Part shown: one piece after another, positions 1 to 7,311 of the stretch
Layout of the letters: every line of letters begins with the position of its first letter
How positions within the stretch are numbered: the first letter of the stretch is position 1
Assembly: GCA_041485845.1 (NCBI GenBank)
Contig: JBGPKH010000126.1
Coordinates: forward strand, 1-17,150
Origin: OMOG01 sp041485845
GTDB taxonomy: Bacteria; Acidobacteriota; Terriglobia; Bryobacterales; Bryobacteraceae
Reading direction: 5' to 3'
Length of the DNA: 17,150 nucleotides
Notes under the pieces: generated by a model
Told to the model about the DNA's origin: nothing
Databases searched by the model: none
Seen by the model: the letters and a program-made list of their open reading frames with translations, nothing else
Translations under genes and position numbers: made by a program

Positions 1-487
1 AGCAGAGGTCCTTCTGGGTCTTGGCGAGCAGGTACTTGGGCGTGGGAGAGTGGTGGATGGAATGGCAACTGGTGCAGGCGACGTCGTTCAGCGTGTGCTC
101 CGAGCGGCGGATATTGGCGCGGGAGAAATCGCGCGCGTGGCAGCCGAGGCAATCCTCCAGAACTTGCTTCGGCTCCATCAGCGAGAATGCATGCGGGATG
201 GAAGTCCTGCCGCCGCGCGCCTCCACGTGCGCTTGGGCCGGACCGTGGCAGCCTTCACAGCCGGTGCGCTCGGGCGTTTCCTTTCCCGATGCAATGCTTT
301 TATAATGCGGATTCCTGTAGAAGGTGAACCAGACATCGGCGTGGCAGGTCTTGCAGGCGTCGCTCCCCACGAAGCCGGACGCCGCCTGGGGCGCGGAGGG
401 TGTTGCCGCCTGGTTTTGAGGCTGGGCCATCAACGCAGCGGTCGACAGAATGAGAAGTGTAGTAGCGGCGATGCTCCCACGTGCCAT
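1..487 (-). CDS. Multiheme c-type cytochrome, N-terminal part (runs off left edge)
   Basis: Reading the minus strand from an ATG at 487 gives 162 open codons that continue past position 1, so the gene is cut by the window edge. The product begins with MARGSIAATTLLILSTAALM, a typical Sec signal peptide, followed by a short Gln/Ala/Pro-rich linker. Four CxxCH haem-binding motifs are visible: CKTCH, CEGCH, CLGCH and CTSCH, and the last codon in view is a further Cys. The spacing, and phrases such as SDACKTCHADVWFTFYRNPHY, resemble periplasmic multihaem cytochromes of the DmsE/NapC-nitrite-reductase-like type; total haem number cannot be known here. It would carry electrons in the periplasm. It is divergent from the aminotransferase at 528 across about 40 bp, so the two may share a control region. 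Haem protein is certain; the exact family is not. Confidence 0.9.
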   Translation of the reverse strand, partial: MARGSIAATTLLILSTAALMAQPQNQAATPSAPQAASGFVGSDACKTCHADVWFTFYRNPHYKSIASGKETPERTGCEGCHGPAQAHVEARGGRTSIPHAFSLMEPKQVLEDCLGCHARDFSRANIRRSEHTLNDVACTSCHSIHHSPTPKYLLAKTQKDLC

Positions 488-527
488 ACTCAAAATGATA
501 CTGGAGCGTAAGGCGGTCTGAATCGAA

Positions 528-1922
528 ATGGCTAGAGATTTTACGTTAGTTCCGCAACCCGTCGCACGTATTGCTACCTCGTTTCGGCGAATTGTGACGG
601 ATCTCCCGGCGCCGGAGTCCATCCCGATCCTCGAGAAGCTGTACGCGTATGAACCGCGCGCGATGCGCGGCCAGCCGCCGGTGGTGTGGCATCGCGCGGA
701 GGGCTTCCAGGTGTATGACGCCTGGGGCAACCAGTGGATCGACTGGTCGTCCGGTGTGCTGATCGCCAATGCGGGCCACGGGCGGGCGGAGATCGCCGAC
801 GCGATCGCGGCACAGGCCAGGTCGCACCTGTTAACGAGTTTTTCCTTCGCCAACGAGCCGCGCGCGCTACTGGTGGAAAAGCTCGTAGCGATCCTGCCCG
901 AGCCGCTGAAGAAGGTGTTTCTCTACAGCATCGGGTCGGAGGCCGTGGAGTGCGCCCTCAAGATGTGCCGCACCTACGGGGTCAAGAATGGCGGCCGCTC
1001 GAAACACGTGATCGTCTCCTACGACAAGGCGTTCCACGGCCGTACCCTGGGCGCGCAGCAGGCCGGCGGCATACCGGAGCTGAAGAACTGGATCGTGAAC
1101 CTGGATCCGGGTTTTGTGCAGGTGCCCTTTCCCGACGGTTTCCGCACGCCCGACACATCGTTCGACACGTTTGAGAGCTCGCTGCGGGAGCAGGGAATCG
1201 AACCGCAGAACGTCGCCGGAGTGATCCTGGAGACCTACCAGGGGGGCAGCGCGGCGTTCGCGCCAGTCGCCTACATGCAGGCGTTGCGGCAGTGGTGTAC
1301 GGGGCACAAGGCGCTGCTGGTGTGCGACGAGATCCAGGCGGGCTTCGGGCGCACCGGCAAGTTGTGGGGCTTCGAGCACTACGGAATCGTACCCGACCTG
1401 GCGGTCTTCGGCAAAGGGATTTCGGGATCGCTGCCGGTCTCGGCGGTGGCCGGGCGGCCGGAGGTGCTCGACCTGTATCCTCCGCTGAGTATGACGTCCA
1501 GCCACGCGGGCAATCCGGTCTGCTGCGCCGCGGCGCTGGCTTCCATCGATCTCGTGCTCAAAGAAGGGCTGGCGGAGAAGGCGCACCAGACCGGCGCCGT
1601 GCTGCACCGAATGTTGAACGCCATCGCGTCGCGGTTTCCGCAGGTCGGATGCATCGCGGGTAAAGGACTGGTGGCGGGCGTTCCGTGCATCAAGCCCGGC
1701 ACCACCGAACCGGATGCGGACCTGGCGTTCGACACGGTGGAGCGCGCCATGCAGAAAGGCGTCCTGATGTTCGCGCCGGTGGGCTTCGGCGGGGCGACGA
1801 TCAAGATTTCGCCGCCGCTGGTGATCGCGGAAGAGGCCATGAGCGAGAGCGTGGACGTGCTGGAGGAATCGCTGGCCGAGGCTTGTGCGAGTGTGGAAGC
1901 GTCATGCCGCCACGCGTCCTGA
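528..1922 (+). CDS. Class III PLP-dependent aminotransferase
   Basis: The 464-residue product has the usual length and full domain of fold-type I, class III aminotransferases (4-aminobutyrate, ornithine, diaminobutyrate and related enzymes). Visible motifs are GSEA at residues 136-139 (PLP phosphate binding), the DEIQAGFGRTG block with the PLP-ring aspartate at D267, and the Schiff-base lysine K296 in FGKGIS. It would move an amino group from an amine or omega-amino acid to a keto acid in the cytoplasm. The N-terminal extension up to about residue 45, before PPVVW, is usual in the 'aspartate aminotransferase family' branch. The ATG start has only a poor Shine-Dalgarno site, and no better in-frame start is evident. 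Its 3' end overlaps the next gene by 19 nt, implying translational coupling with a Gfo/Idh/MocA oxidoreductase. Substrate cannot be told from sequence. Confidence 0.93.
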   Translation: MARDFTLVPQPVARIATSFRRIVTDLPAPESIPILEKLYAYEPRAMRGQPPVVWHRAEGFQVYDAWGNQWIDWSSGVLIANAGHGRAEIADAIAAQARSHLLTSFSFANEPRALLVEKLVAILPEPLKKVFLYSIGSEAVECALKMCRTYGVKNGGRSKHVIVSYDKAFHGRTLGAQQAGGIPELKNWIVNLDPGFVQVPFPDGFRTPDTSFDTFESSLREQGIEPQNVAGVILETYQGGSAAFAPVAYMQALRQWCTGHKALLVCDEIQAGFGRTGKLWGFEHYGIVPDLAVFGKGISGSLPVSAVAGRPEVLDLYPPLSMTSSHAGNPVCCAAALASIDLVLKEGLAEKAHQTGAVLHRMLNAIASRFPQVGCIAGKGLVAGVPCIKPGTTEPDADLAFDTVERAMQKGVLMFAPVGFGGATIKISPPLVIAEEAMSESVDVLEESLAEACASVEASCRHAS

Positions 1923-3070
1923 TCGTCGGCGGGGGGATGATCGCGCACGATCAGATTCTGCCGTCTCTCTATCATTTGCAGCGGCTGGGCCGCATCGGCG
2001 AAATCGCGGTGTGCGCATCGACCCACGAAACCGTGCGCAAACTGGCGGACGTTGAAATTCTGCGCCGCGCTTTTCCCGGCCAGTCGTTCCGCATGTATCC
2101 GGCTTCGCCGGCCGAAGAACGGCAGCCCGAACTCTACCGCGAAGCGATTGCGCAGATGCCGCCGCGACAGATCGTCATCGTGGCGGTGCCGGATCAACTG
2201 CACTACGAAGTGATCGTCGAAGCGCTCCATCGCGATCAGCACGTCTGTGCGGTGAAACCGCTGGTCCTGGCGCATCGGCAGGCGGTCGAAATCGCGCAGG
2301 AATCCCGGAGCCGCGGCCTGCTGGTGGCGGTGGAGTATCACAAGCGGTTCGACGACCGCAGCCTGATGGCGCGCCGGGCCTATCGCGAAGGGCGCTTCGG
2401 CGAGTTCCGCCTGGGCACCGCCTGCCTGCTCGAAAAGTGGTATTACCGCAACTCGAATTTTCAGAACTGGATGACCACGGAAAATTCCGACGCCTTCACC
2501 TACATCGGCTGTCACTATGTGGACCTGGTTCACTTCATCACCGGTCTGCTGCCCAGGGCGGTGAGCGTTTATGGAATCCCCGATCGCTTCCCCAACGGTC
2601 AGGAAGGCTACTTGTGGACCGACGCGCGGGTGATCTGGAACAACGGCGCGTGTTTGAACGTGCAGAACGCCCTCGGGTTTCCGGACGCCGCGCCGGGAAG
2701 CAACACGCAGTCGCTCACGCTCTACTGCCAGGGCGCGGACGACGGCGCGTTGATCTCGCACTCGGACCAGTATCGCGGCTTGAAGTATTGCTACTCGGGC
2801 CCGGCGGTGTATGCCGAGCCAAGCCCCGATTATTTTCAGTACGTCGATCTCGGCTCGCCGGGCCTCGTGCCCGTGGGATACGGGTACCGCTCGATCGAGG
2901 CCATCGTGACGGCGGCGATTCGGGTGAACGCGGAAGGCGGCGGCGTGCTGGAAGAGATCGATCGCGCGGGGATCATCGCCACCGCGGCCAACAGCAGCTA
3001 CAACGAGCGAGTGATCGAGGCGGCGCGCGAATCGATCCTGCACGGCGGGCGCGAAGTGGCGATCGGCTAG
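1904..3070 (+). CDS. Gfo/Idh/MocA family NAD(P)-dependent oxidoreductase
   Basis: I start this gene at the ATG at 1904, because the protein then opens directly with the Rossmann strand MPPRVLIVGGGMIA; the open frame further upstream lies inside the aminotransferase in another frame. The product is 388 residues, within the family range. The dinucleotide-binding GGG motif is at residues 9-11, VKPL at 117-120 stands in for the family's EKP motif (lysine K118), YHKRFD is at 145-150, and GCHYVD carries the conserved H204/D207 pair. Such enzymes oxidise or reduce hydroxyl/keto groups, usually of sugars, inositols or amino-sugar derivatives. Overlap with the aminotransferase suggests that one enzyme makes a carbonyl or amine that the other uses; this is inference. 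Replacement of Glu by Val in EKP is a mild departure from the consensus. Confidence 0.9.
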   Translation: MPPRVLIVGGGMIAHDQILPSLYHLQRLGRIGEIAVCASTHETVRKLADVEILRRAFPGQSFRMYPASPAEERQPELYREAIAQMPPRQIVIVAVPDQLHYEVIVEALHRDQHVCAVKPLVLAHRQAVEIAQESRSRGLLVAVEYHKRFDDRSLMARRAYREGRFGEFRLGTACLLEKWYYRNSNFQNWMTTENSDAFTYIGCHYVDLVHFITGLLPRAVSVYGIPDRFPNGQEGYLWTDARVIWNNGACLNVQNALGFPDAAPGSNTQSLTLYCQGADDGALISHSDQYRGLKYCYSGPAVYAEPSPDYFQYVDLGSPGLVPVGYGYRSIEAIVTAAIRVNAEGGGVLEEIDRAGIIATAANSSYNERVIEAARESILHGGREVAIG

Positions 3071-3143
3071 AACACCGATCGGCGCCGGTGGACCGGCCGG
3101 GAGGCGGTCCCACTGAATCTTTCGGCTATCGGATTCCTCCGAT
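3060..3143 (+). other. Two short inverted repeats between oxidoreductase and MqnD-like gene
   Basis: CGATCGG (3060-3066) pairs with CCGATCG (3075-3081) around the stop codon of the oxidoreductase gene. ATCGGA (3128-3133) pairs with TCCGAT (3138-3143) across a four-base loop. Neither is followed by a T run, so these are not convincing intrinsic terminators. They may attenuate or mark the end of the first two-gene unit. Confidence 0.35.
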
Positions 3144-3187
3144 CGATGAAATTCACCGGGCGGCGGGCCGCGCGGGTGTAAACTGAG

Positions 3188-4051
3188 ATGAGCCAAATCC
3201 CATCTATGACATCGGTCGCCCCCCTGGAAATCGTCAGCGCTCACAGTCCCGACTCTGACGACGCGTTCATGTTTTATGGACTCGCCACGAAAAAGGTCCG
3301 CTCGCCGAAGGTCTCCTTCCGTCATGTGCTCGAAGACATCGAGACTTTAAACCGGAAGGCGATGGAGGGGCAGTATGAGCTCAGCGCCGTTTCGTACCAT
3401 GCGTACCCGTACATCGCCGACAAGTATGTCCTGATGGCCAGCGGATCGAGCATCGGCGATGGTTATGGACCGTCCATCATTGCCACGCGCCCCATGGAGC
3501 CGGAAGAATTGAAGGGCAAGCGGATCGCGGTCCCGGGAAGGCTGACCACGGCGTATCTCGCCTGTAAGTTGTATCAGCCGGATTTCGAATCAGTAGTGAC
3601 TCCCTTCGACAAGATCACCGACGCCGTGAAAGAGCGCAGCGTGGATGCGGGTCTCATCATTCACGAAGCGCAGTTGACGTTCGACCGCCAGGGCTTCCAT
3701 CGCATCATCGATCTCGGCCGCTGGTTTAAGACGACGTATAATCTGCCGCTGCCGCTGGGCGGCAACGTGCTGCTGCGCTCGCTGGATGCGGAGATTCAGA
3801 GCGAGTGCTGCCGGCTGATGCGCGAGAGCATTCAATACGCGCTGGACAACCACAGTGCGGCGATGGAGTACGCCCTGCAATTTGCGCGGGACATGGATCC
3901 GCGGCTGGCCGAGAAGTTCGTGGGGATGTACGTCAACCACTACACGCTGGACGCCGGCGACATCGTGCCCAAGGCCGCGCAGAAGCTGCTCGATATGGGG
4001 TATGAGGCGGGCTTGATTCCGAAGCAGGTGACGGTGGAATTCGTGCGGTAA
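3188..4051 (+). CDS. MqnA/MqnD-family (menaquinone biosynthesis-like) periplasmic-binding-fold protein
   Basis: The 287-residue product matches the MqnA/MqnD family (VitK2_biosynth fold). Near the N-terminus HSPDSDDAFMFYGL corresponds to the SPCPNDTFIF signature of MqnD, and DAGLIIHEAQLTFD contains the histidine (H159) at the place of the proposed catalytic His of MqnD. Authentic MqnD cleaves cyclic dehypoxanthine futalosine to 1,4-dihydroxy-6-naphthoate in the futalosine route to menaquinone. The signature here differs from the classical form (SPDSDD rather than SPCPND), and no other mqn gene is nearby, so it may belong to the side branch often labelled MqnA/MqnD/SBP family with another substrate. 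There is no signal peptide, so it is probably cytoplasmic. It follows the oxidoreductase by 117 nt. The ATG at 3188 has a weak ribosome site; the ATG at 3206 is an alternative. Confidence 0.82.
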   Translation: MSQIPSMTSVAPLEIVSAHSPDSDDAFMFYGLATKKVRSPKVSFRHVLEDIETLNRKAMEGQYELSAVSYHAYPYIADKYVLMASGSSIGDGYGPSIIATRPMEPEELKGKRIAVPGRLTTAYLACKLYQPDFESVVTPFDKITDAVKERSVDAGLIIHEAQLTFDRQGFHRIIDLGRWFKTTYNLPLPLGGNVLLRSLDAEIQSECCRLMRESIQYALDNHSAAMEYALQFARDMDPRLAEKFVGMYVNHYTLDAGDIVPKAAQKLLDMGYEAGLIPKQVTVEFVR

Positions 4052-4058
4052 GGATCTG

Positions 4059-4143
4059 CGTTCATCGGCGTTGATCGGCGGCAAATAATGTTTTGCGAGG
4101 TATCGGTTTAGAGCGGAACAAGAATATTGGCCGCCGATGAACG
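4059..4143. repeat. Inverted repeat flanking the gap after the MqnD-like gene
   Basis: CGTTCATCGGCG (4059-4070) has a perfect 12-bp inverted copy at 4132-4143. The adjacent ATCGGCGGC (4074-4082) also pairs with 4130-4138, so the left arm holds two near-copies of the same word. The form (TTCATCGGCG followed by TTGATCGGCGGC) resembles short dispersed intergenic repeats seen in several bacterial phyla, which is recollection and not tested. A second pair, GCGGAACAAG (4113-4122) and CTTGTTCCGC (4208-4217), lies partly inside. I see no gene in 4052-4230. Confidence 0.5.
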
Positions 4144-4211
4144 GATTTCTCGATTCGTTGACCGGGCGCGTGCTCGGGACACTACACTGGGTTTGCGCCG
4201 TCCAAGCCTTG

Positions 4212-4229
4212 TTCCGCCCTTGGGCGGAA
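4212..4229. repeat. Short perfect palindrome next to the antitoxin remnant
   Basis: TTCCGCCC (4212-4219) and GGGCGGAA (4222-4229) form an 8-bp perfect inverted repeat with a two-base centre, or a 7-bp stem with a CTTG loop. It begins two bases past the minus-strand stop of the antitoxin-like remnant. There is no T run on either side, so a rho-independent terminator is doubtful. Confidence 0.4.
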
Positions 4230-4230
4230 T

Positions 4231-4383
4231 TCAGCGCGGAATACCATACTTGGCCCGCAGTTCTGCAAAAACCTCTTCGGCGGGCCGTCCTTCACCACGC
4301 CCGGCCTGTCGAACGCCTCGTCGATAGCGGCCTTGGTTTCGTGGAGTTCGGTTCGGGCGACCGCCAGTAGAGCGGATGGACAT
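4231..4383 (-). pseudogene. Probable remnant of a type II antitoxin gene
   Basis: On the minus strand the frame ending at the TGA at 4231 closes with EGRPAEEVFAELRAKYGIPR, very like the C-terminal tail of ParD/RelB-type antitoxins ('...EEVFARLRAKYG'). Just upstream, in a different frame, the sequence reads ARTELHETKAAIDEAF, which fits the helix that should come immediately before that tail, so the gene appears frameshifted near 4310-4330. The N-terminal DNA-binding part is missing, replaced by the end of the DUF1080 remnant. The tail frame by itself has an ATG at 4383 and would encode about 50 residues. No toxin gene follows at 4052-4230. The assignment rests on pattern memory of a short tail and is uncertain. 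Confidence 0.4.
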
Positions 4384-4729
4384 TCAGGAATACACAATGC
4401 CCGTGTTGACGAAGGAGGCTTCGGTCTTCACTTCGGCTTTGAACTCGAAATCCGACAGCTCCCCGCCCTTTCCAGAAAATGCAGGTCGTGTCGGTTACCG
4501 AAGACGGGCCGCCCGCGACCTCGCCGGTTATGGCGCCATCTTCCACCTTCCACACATCACTGCGTCCATCCCAGCCATTCAGGCTCGATCCATCGAATAG
4601 GGAAATCCATCCTCCAGCTTCGCCCGAAGCGGCCAAGGCATGCGTATCGACTGGATAGAACGCGGCGCTGGCTAAGAACACTCCGGCGGCGCACGCGGTG
4701 GCGAACTTCAGTTTGGCGCGGAGCGTCAT
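4384..4729 (-). pseudogene. DUF1080 (3-keto-disaccharide hydrolase-like) gene, frameshifted and truncated
   Basis: The ATG at 4729 lies two bases after the stop of the NHL-repeat gene, so it was the next cistron and translationally coupled. The product begins MTLRAKLKFATACAAGVFLA (signal peptide) and then shows the start of a DUF1080 domain: ISLFDGSSLNGWDG, VWKVEDGAITGEVAGG and TTCIFWKG. One extra base in a G-rich run near 4465-4475 shifts the frame. Dropping it restores GGELSDFEFKAEVKTEASFV followed by NTGIVYS, exactly the expected continuation. That frame then ends at a TGA (4384-4386) about 115 codons in, while the domain normally runs about 180-200 residues, so the 3' half is missing as well. 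DUF1080 proteins are secreted jelly-roll proteins that bind or cleave glycosides. The frameshift could be a sequencing error; the truncation could not. Confidence 0.8.
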
Positions 4730-4731
4730 TT

Positions 4732-5811
4732 TCAGGCGACCTTCCTCAGCTTGGTGAGCCGTCCGATTTCCACCCATTCAGCGACGAAGACATTCCCCGC
4801 ATGGTCGAAGCAGGCGCCATGCGGGGCGACGAACTGCCCCGGAACGAAGCTCGCCCTCTCCCTGGTGGAGCGCGGCGGGTTGGGCGGAGAGTCGGGAGTG
4901 GAATCGCCGAGATGTTCGATGATCTCATTGTTCCGGCCGACGATGGTCACGCGTCCCTGGAGATCGGGAATCACGACATTGCCGTTTTGCTCGTGAAAAT
5001 GGCAGGGCAGACGGAAGCCGGTGTCGAAACCGATGTGGCGGCCGTCCATCGTGAACCGCTGCAAACGGTTGTTCCGGCGGTCGGCAACCGTCAAGATCGG
5101 GGCGCCGGCGCGCGTGTCCACCCAGATTCCATGGGGTTCCTTCAGTTGACCGGGATCGGAGCCGCGTCCGCCAAAAGTGTCGAGGTATTCGCCTTTGCTG
5201 TTGTAGTGGTTGACGTAGTAAGAGCCGTACCCGTCCGCTACATAAAGGTCGCCATTGGGGGCGATCGCAATGTTAGTCGGGTTGTACAGGGGCAACGCCG
5301 GCTTCGGTTTGTCCGCCGGAAGGCTGTAAGCGGGAATATCCGGCGGTCCCTGAATCTTGTACACGATCTCGCCCTTCAGCGTGGCCTTCACCACGGTGGA
5401 AGGCAGCTCCGGAGGCGGCTGGATGCGGGCATTGGCGGCGTTGACGGTCAGATACAAGAACTCCTCGCGACCCTCCTTGCGAAGCCACATGCCATGGGCC
5501 ACGCCCCGGAATTCCTTGCCCCACGAGCGGACGAACTTGCCGTTCGGATCGAACACGACCATGGAGTCCGGGCTCTCGCTTTCGGCATTTACCGTGTGAT
5601 GGACATAAATATTACCTTGGGAGTCTTCCGCGACATTGTGAGTGTTGCCCCACTTGATGTGGGCAGGAAGCTCTCCCCAATCGTGGATCGCCTCGTACTT
5701 GAAGGCGCCGGCTCCAAGAACCGGAGGTCTTTTGCCCGTTTTGTCCTGCGCCCGCAGCAAGAGAGGCGCCGCCAAGCCGGTTCCGATTAGCCTTCGTCGC
5801 GTGATCTCCAT
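4732..5811 (-). CDS. Tat-exported NHL-repeat six-bladed beta-propeller protein
   Basis: The product is 359 residues. It starts with METTRRR-like residues (M-E-I-T-R-R-R-L-I-G-T-G), a twin-arginine signal. Repeated NHL-type units follow, for example GNIYVHHTVN, NPTNIAIAPNGDLYVADGYG, QLKEPHGIWVD and FVAPHGACFDHAGNVFVAEW, spaced about 45-60 residues as in a propeller. Proteins of this kind act as periplasmic or secreted binding proteins, and some resemble peptidyl-alpha-hydroxyglycine lyase; no catalytic function can be assigned here. A good ribosome site (AGGAG, 7 nt before the ATG at 5811) supports the start. It lies 21 nt after the DUF1501 gene and is followed after two bases by the DUF1080 remnant, so it is a middle gene of one minus-strand operon. 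In Acidobacteriota and Planctomycetota NHL proteins often accompany DUF1501/DUF1553 genes. Confidence 0.88.
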   Translation of the reverse strand: MEITRRRLIGTGLAAPLLLRAQDKTGKRPPVLGAGAFKYEAIHDWGELPAHIKWGNTHNVAEDSQGNIYVHHTVNAESESPDSMVVFDPNGKFVRSWGKEFRGVAHGMWLRKEGREEFLYLTVNAANARIQPPPELPSTVVKATLKGEIVYKIQGPPDIPAYSLPADKPKPALPLYNPTNIAIAPNGDLYVADGYGSYYVNHYNSKGEYLDTFGGRGSDPGQLKEPHGIWVDTRAGAPILTVADRRNNRLQRFTMDGRHIGFDTGFRLPCHFHEQNGNVVIPDLQGRVTIVGRNNEIIEHLGDSTPDSPPNPPRSTRERASFVPGQFVAPHGACFDHAGNVFVAEWVEIGRLTKLRKVA

Positions 5812-5832
5812 AGCAAGACTCCTGGTATCTAC

Positions 5833-7290
5833 CTATGCAAACAACTCGCGGATCACCTTGCCCTTGCCGTCCTTGGTGACGTAGACGGGGCGCTTCTCGT
5901 GCAAGAAGTACTGGTCGGGAGCAATGCCCAGGGCATGGTACATGGTCGCATGCAAATCCTCTACCGGCACTGGATTCTCGATCGTCGTGCAGGGACGCTG
6001 GTCAGCGGTCTTTCCGTACAGGAATCCTTTCTTCACGCCGCCGCCGAACATCAGTACGGCGCCCGCAGCGGTGAAATGGCGGTGCATGCCGTAGTGCATC
6101 GGTACCTGCATCACGTCGGGCGTACTAGCCTGGTCGCGGACTTCCCTACCGACCTTGCCTTCCGTCACCGCATCGCGGCTGAATTCACTCGCCAGCACAA
6201 TCAGAGTCCGGTTCAGCAGGCCGCGCTCTTCCAGATCGAGAACCAGTTGGGCAATCGGACCGTCGATGCTCTTTTTCATCAACAGGGCCCGTTCATGGCC
6301 GTCCTGGTGGCTGTCCCACCAGCGGAACGGAATGTATTCCGTGGTGACCTCGACATACCGCGCGCCAGCCTCAACCAAGCGGCGTGCCAGCAAGCAACCC
6401 TGGCCGAAGCGGCTCGTGTTGTAAGTGTTGAAGGCGTTTTTCGGCTCCAGGGACAAATCGAAGGCCTTCGCCGATTTCGAGCTCAGCAGCCGGTCAGCCG
6501 CGTCCTGTGCCCGAATCAGCGCTTCGCGCTGAAAATCGCCGCCAAACTGATATACCGGCTGTTTCGCCAGGAGTTGCTCGTACAGCTTGCGCCGGCTTTT
6601 GAAACGCGTATTTCCTAGATCGGTTGGCGGCCGGACCGCCGAAGCCGAGTCCTGCGGGTCCGTGATCAGGAACGGGCCATATTCCGTCCCCAAGAATCCC
6701 GCCGTGTGAAAGGACTTCAAGGCCGGAGCTTCCGCCCCGATCTCCATATTCTGCCCGATCGAGATAAACGGAGGCACGGTGTCCGACTTCGGCCCCAGCG
6801 TCTTCGCAATGACCGACCCAAGATGCGGCACGGCCATCGGCTGCGGCGGGATGTATCCGGTGTGCCAGTGGTATTGATGCCGGGAATGAAGGATGAACCC
6901 AAGGTCCGGCCCCTGAAAAGTGCGGATCAGCGAGGCGCGATCCATTACCCTGGCAATTCTCTCCAGGCCCTGCGAGAGCTTGATGTTATCGACCACGGTG
7001 TCGATGGCCGGGAATGTGCTCAAAACCTCCGCGGTGCGGACCCCAGGAGCAAACGGGGTGTAGCGCTTTGGGTCAAATGTTTCCGTGGCGGCCATCCCGC
7101 CCGCCATCCAGAGAACGATGATGGAATCCGCCGCGGGCGGCGTTAGGGGCGCCGCCCGAACCAGTTGCGGCTCCCGGCCCACGAGCGCCGCCAGCGAGGC
7201 AGCCGCGGTAACTCCGAGGCCCATGAACCCACGCCTGCTGAGCATGCTGTCGATCTTCATCTCTTCCGAACTTATAGGCATGTCACTCAT
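5833..7290 (-). CDS. DUF1501 family protein (sulfatase/alkaline phosphatase-like fold), Tat-exported
   Basis: The 485-residue product carries a twin-arginine signal SRRGFMGLGVTAAASLAALV after a short N-terminal tail, then the DUF1501 opening IIVLWMAGGMAATETFDPK. Further DUF1501 features are the histidine-rich ILHSRHQYHWHTGY block, GCLLARRLVEAGARYVEVT, WDSHQDGHE, the late LIVLASEFSRD segment and the closing DLHATMYHALGI. The fold is related to sulfatases and alkaline phosphatases, but the enzymatic role of DUF1501 is not established. It is exported folded, so a metal or cofactor is likely. GAGG about 9 nt before the ATG at 7290 supports the start. It sits 21 nt downstream of the PSCyt1/DUF1549/DUF1553 gene, the standard partner of DUF1501 in Planctomycetota and Acidobacteriota. 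Confidence 0.93.
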   Translation of the reverse strand: MSDMPISSEEMKIDSMLSRRGFMGLGVTAAASLAALVGREPQLVRAAPLTPPAADSIIVLWMAGGMAATETFDPKRYTPFAPGVRTAEVLSTFPAIDTVVDNIKLSQGLERIARVMDRASLIRTFQGPDLGFILHSRHQYHWHTGYIPPQPMAVPHLGSVIAKTLGPKSDTVPPFISIGQNMEIGAEAPALKSFHTAGFLGTEYGPFLITDPQDSASAVRPPTDLGNTRFKSRRKLYEQLLAKQPVYQFGGDFQREALIRAQDAADRLLSSKSAKAFDLSLEPKNAFNTYNTSRFGQGCLLARRLVEAGARYVEVTTEYIPFRWWDSHQDGHERALLMKKSIDGPIAQLVLDLEERGLLNRTLIVLASEFSRDAVTEGKVGREVRDQASTPDVMQVPMHYGMHRHFTAAGAVLMFGGGVKKGFLYGKTADQRPCTTIENPVPVEDLHATMYHALGIAPDQYFLHEKRPVYVTKDGKGKVIRELFA

Positions 7291-7311
7291 GATTTGTTAC
7301 CTCTAAGCGCC

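Noticed and set aside
50..511. Plus-strand open frames at the left edge
   Set aside because: The opposite strand encodes a signal peptide and four CxxCH motifs in frame, so these are shadows.
1379..3325. Minus-strand open frame of 648 codons opposite the aminotransferase, oxidoreductase and MqnD-like genes
   Set aside because: It is antisense to three well-recognised proteins, its translation is Arg/His/Ala-rich with no domain, and long antisense frames are expected in GC-rich coding DNA.
4212..4229. Intrinsic terminator at the palindrome
   Set aside because: No T run follows on either strand and the loop is only two to four bases.
4333..5790. Plus-strand open frame of 485 codons
   Set aside because: It is the shadow of the NHL-repeat and DUF1080 genes; the translation has no domain or signal and is Arg-rich.
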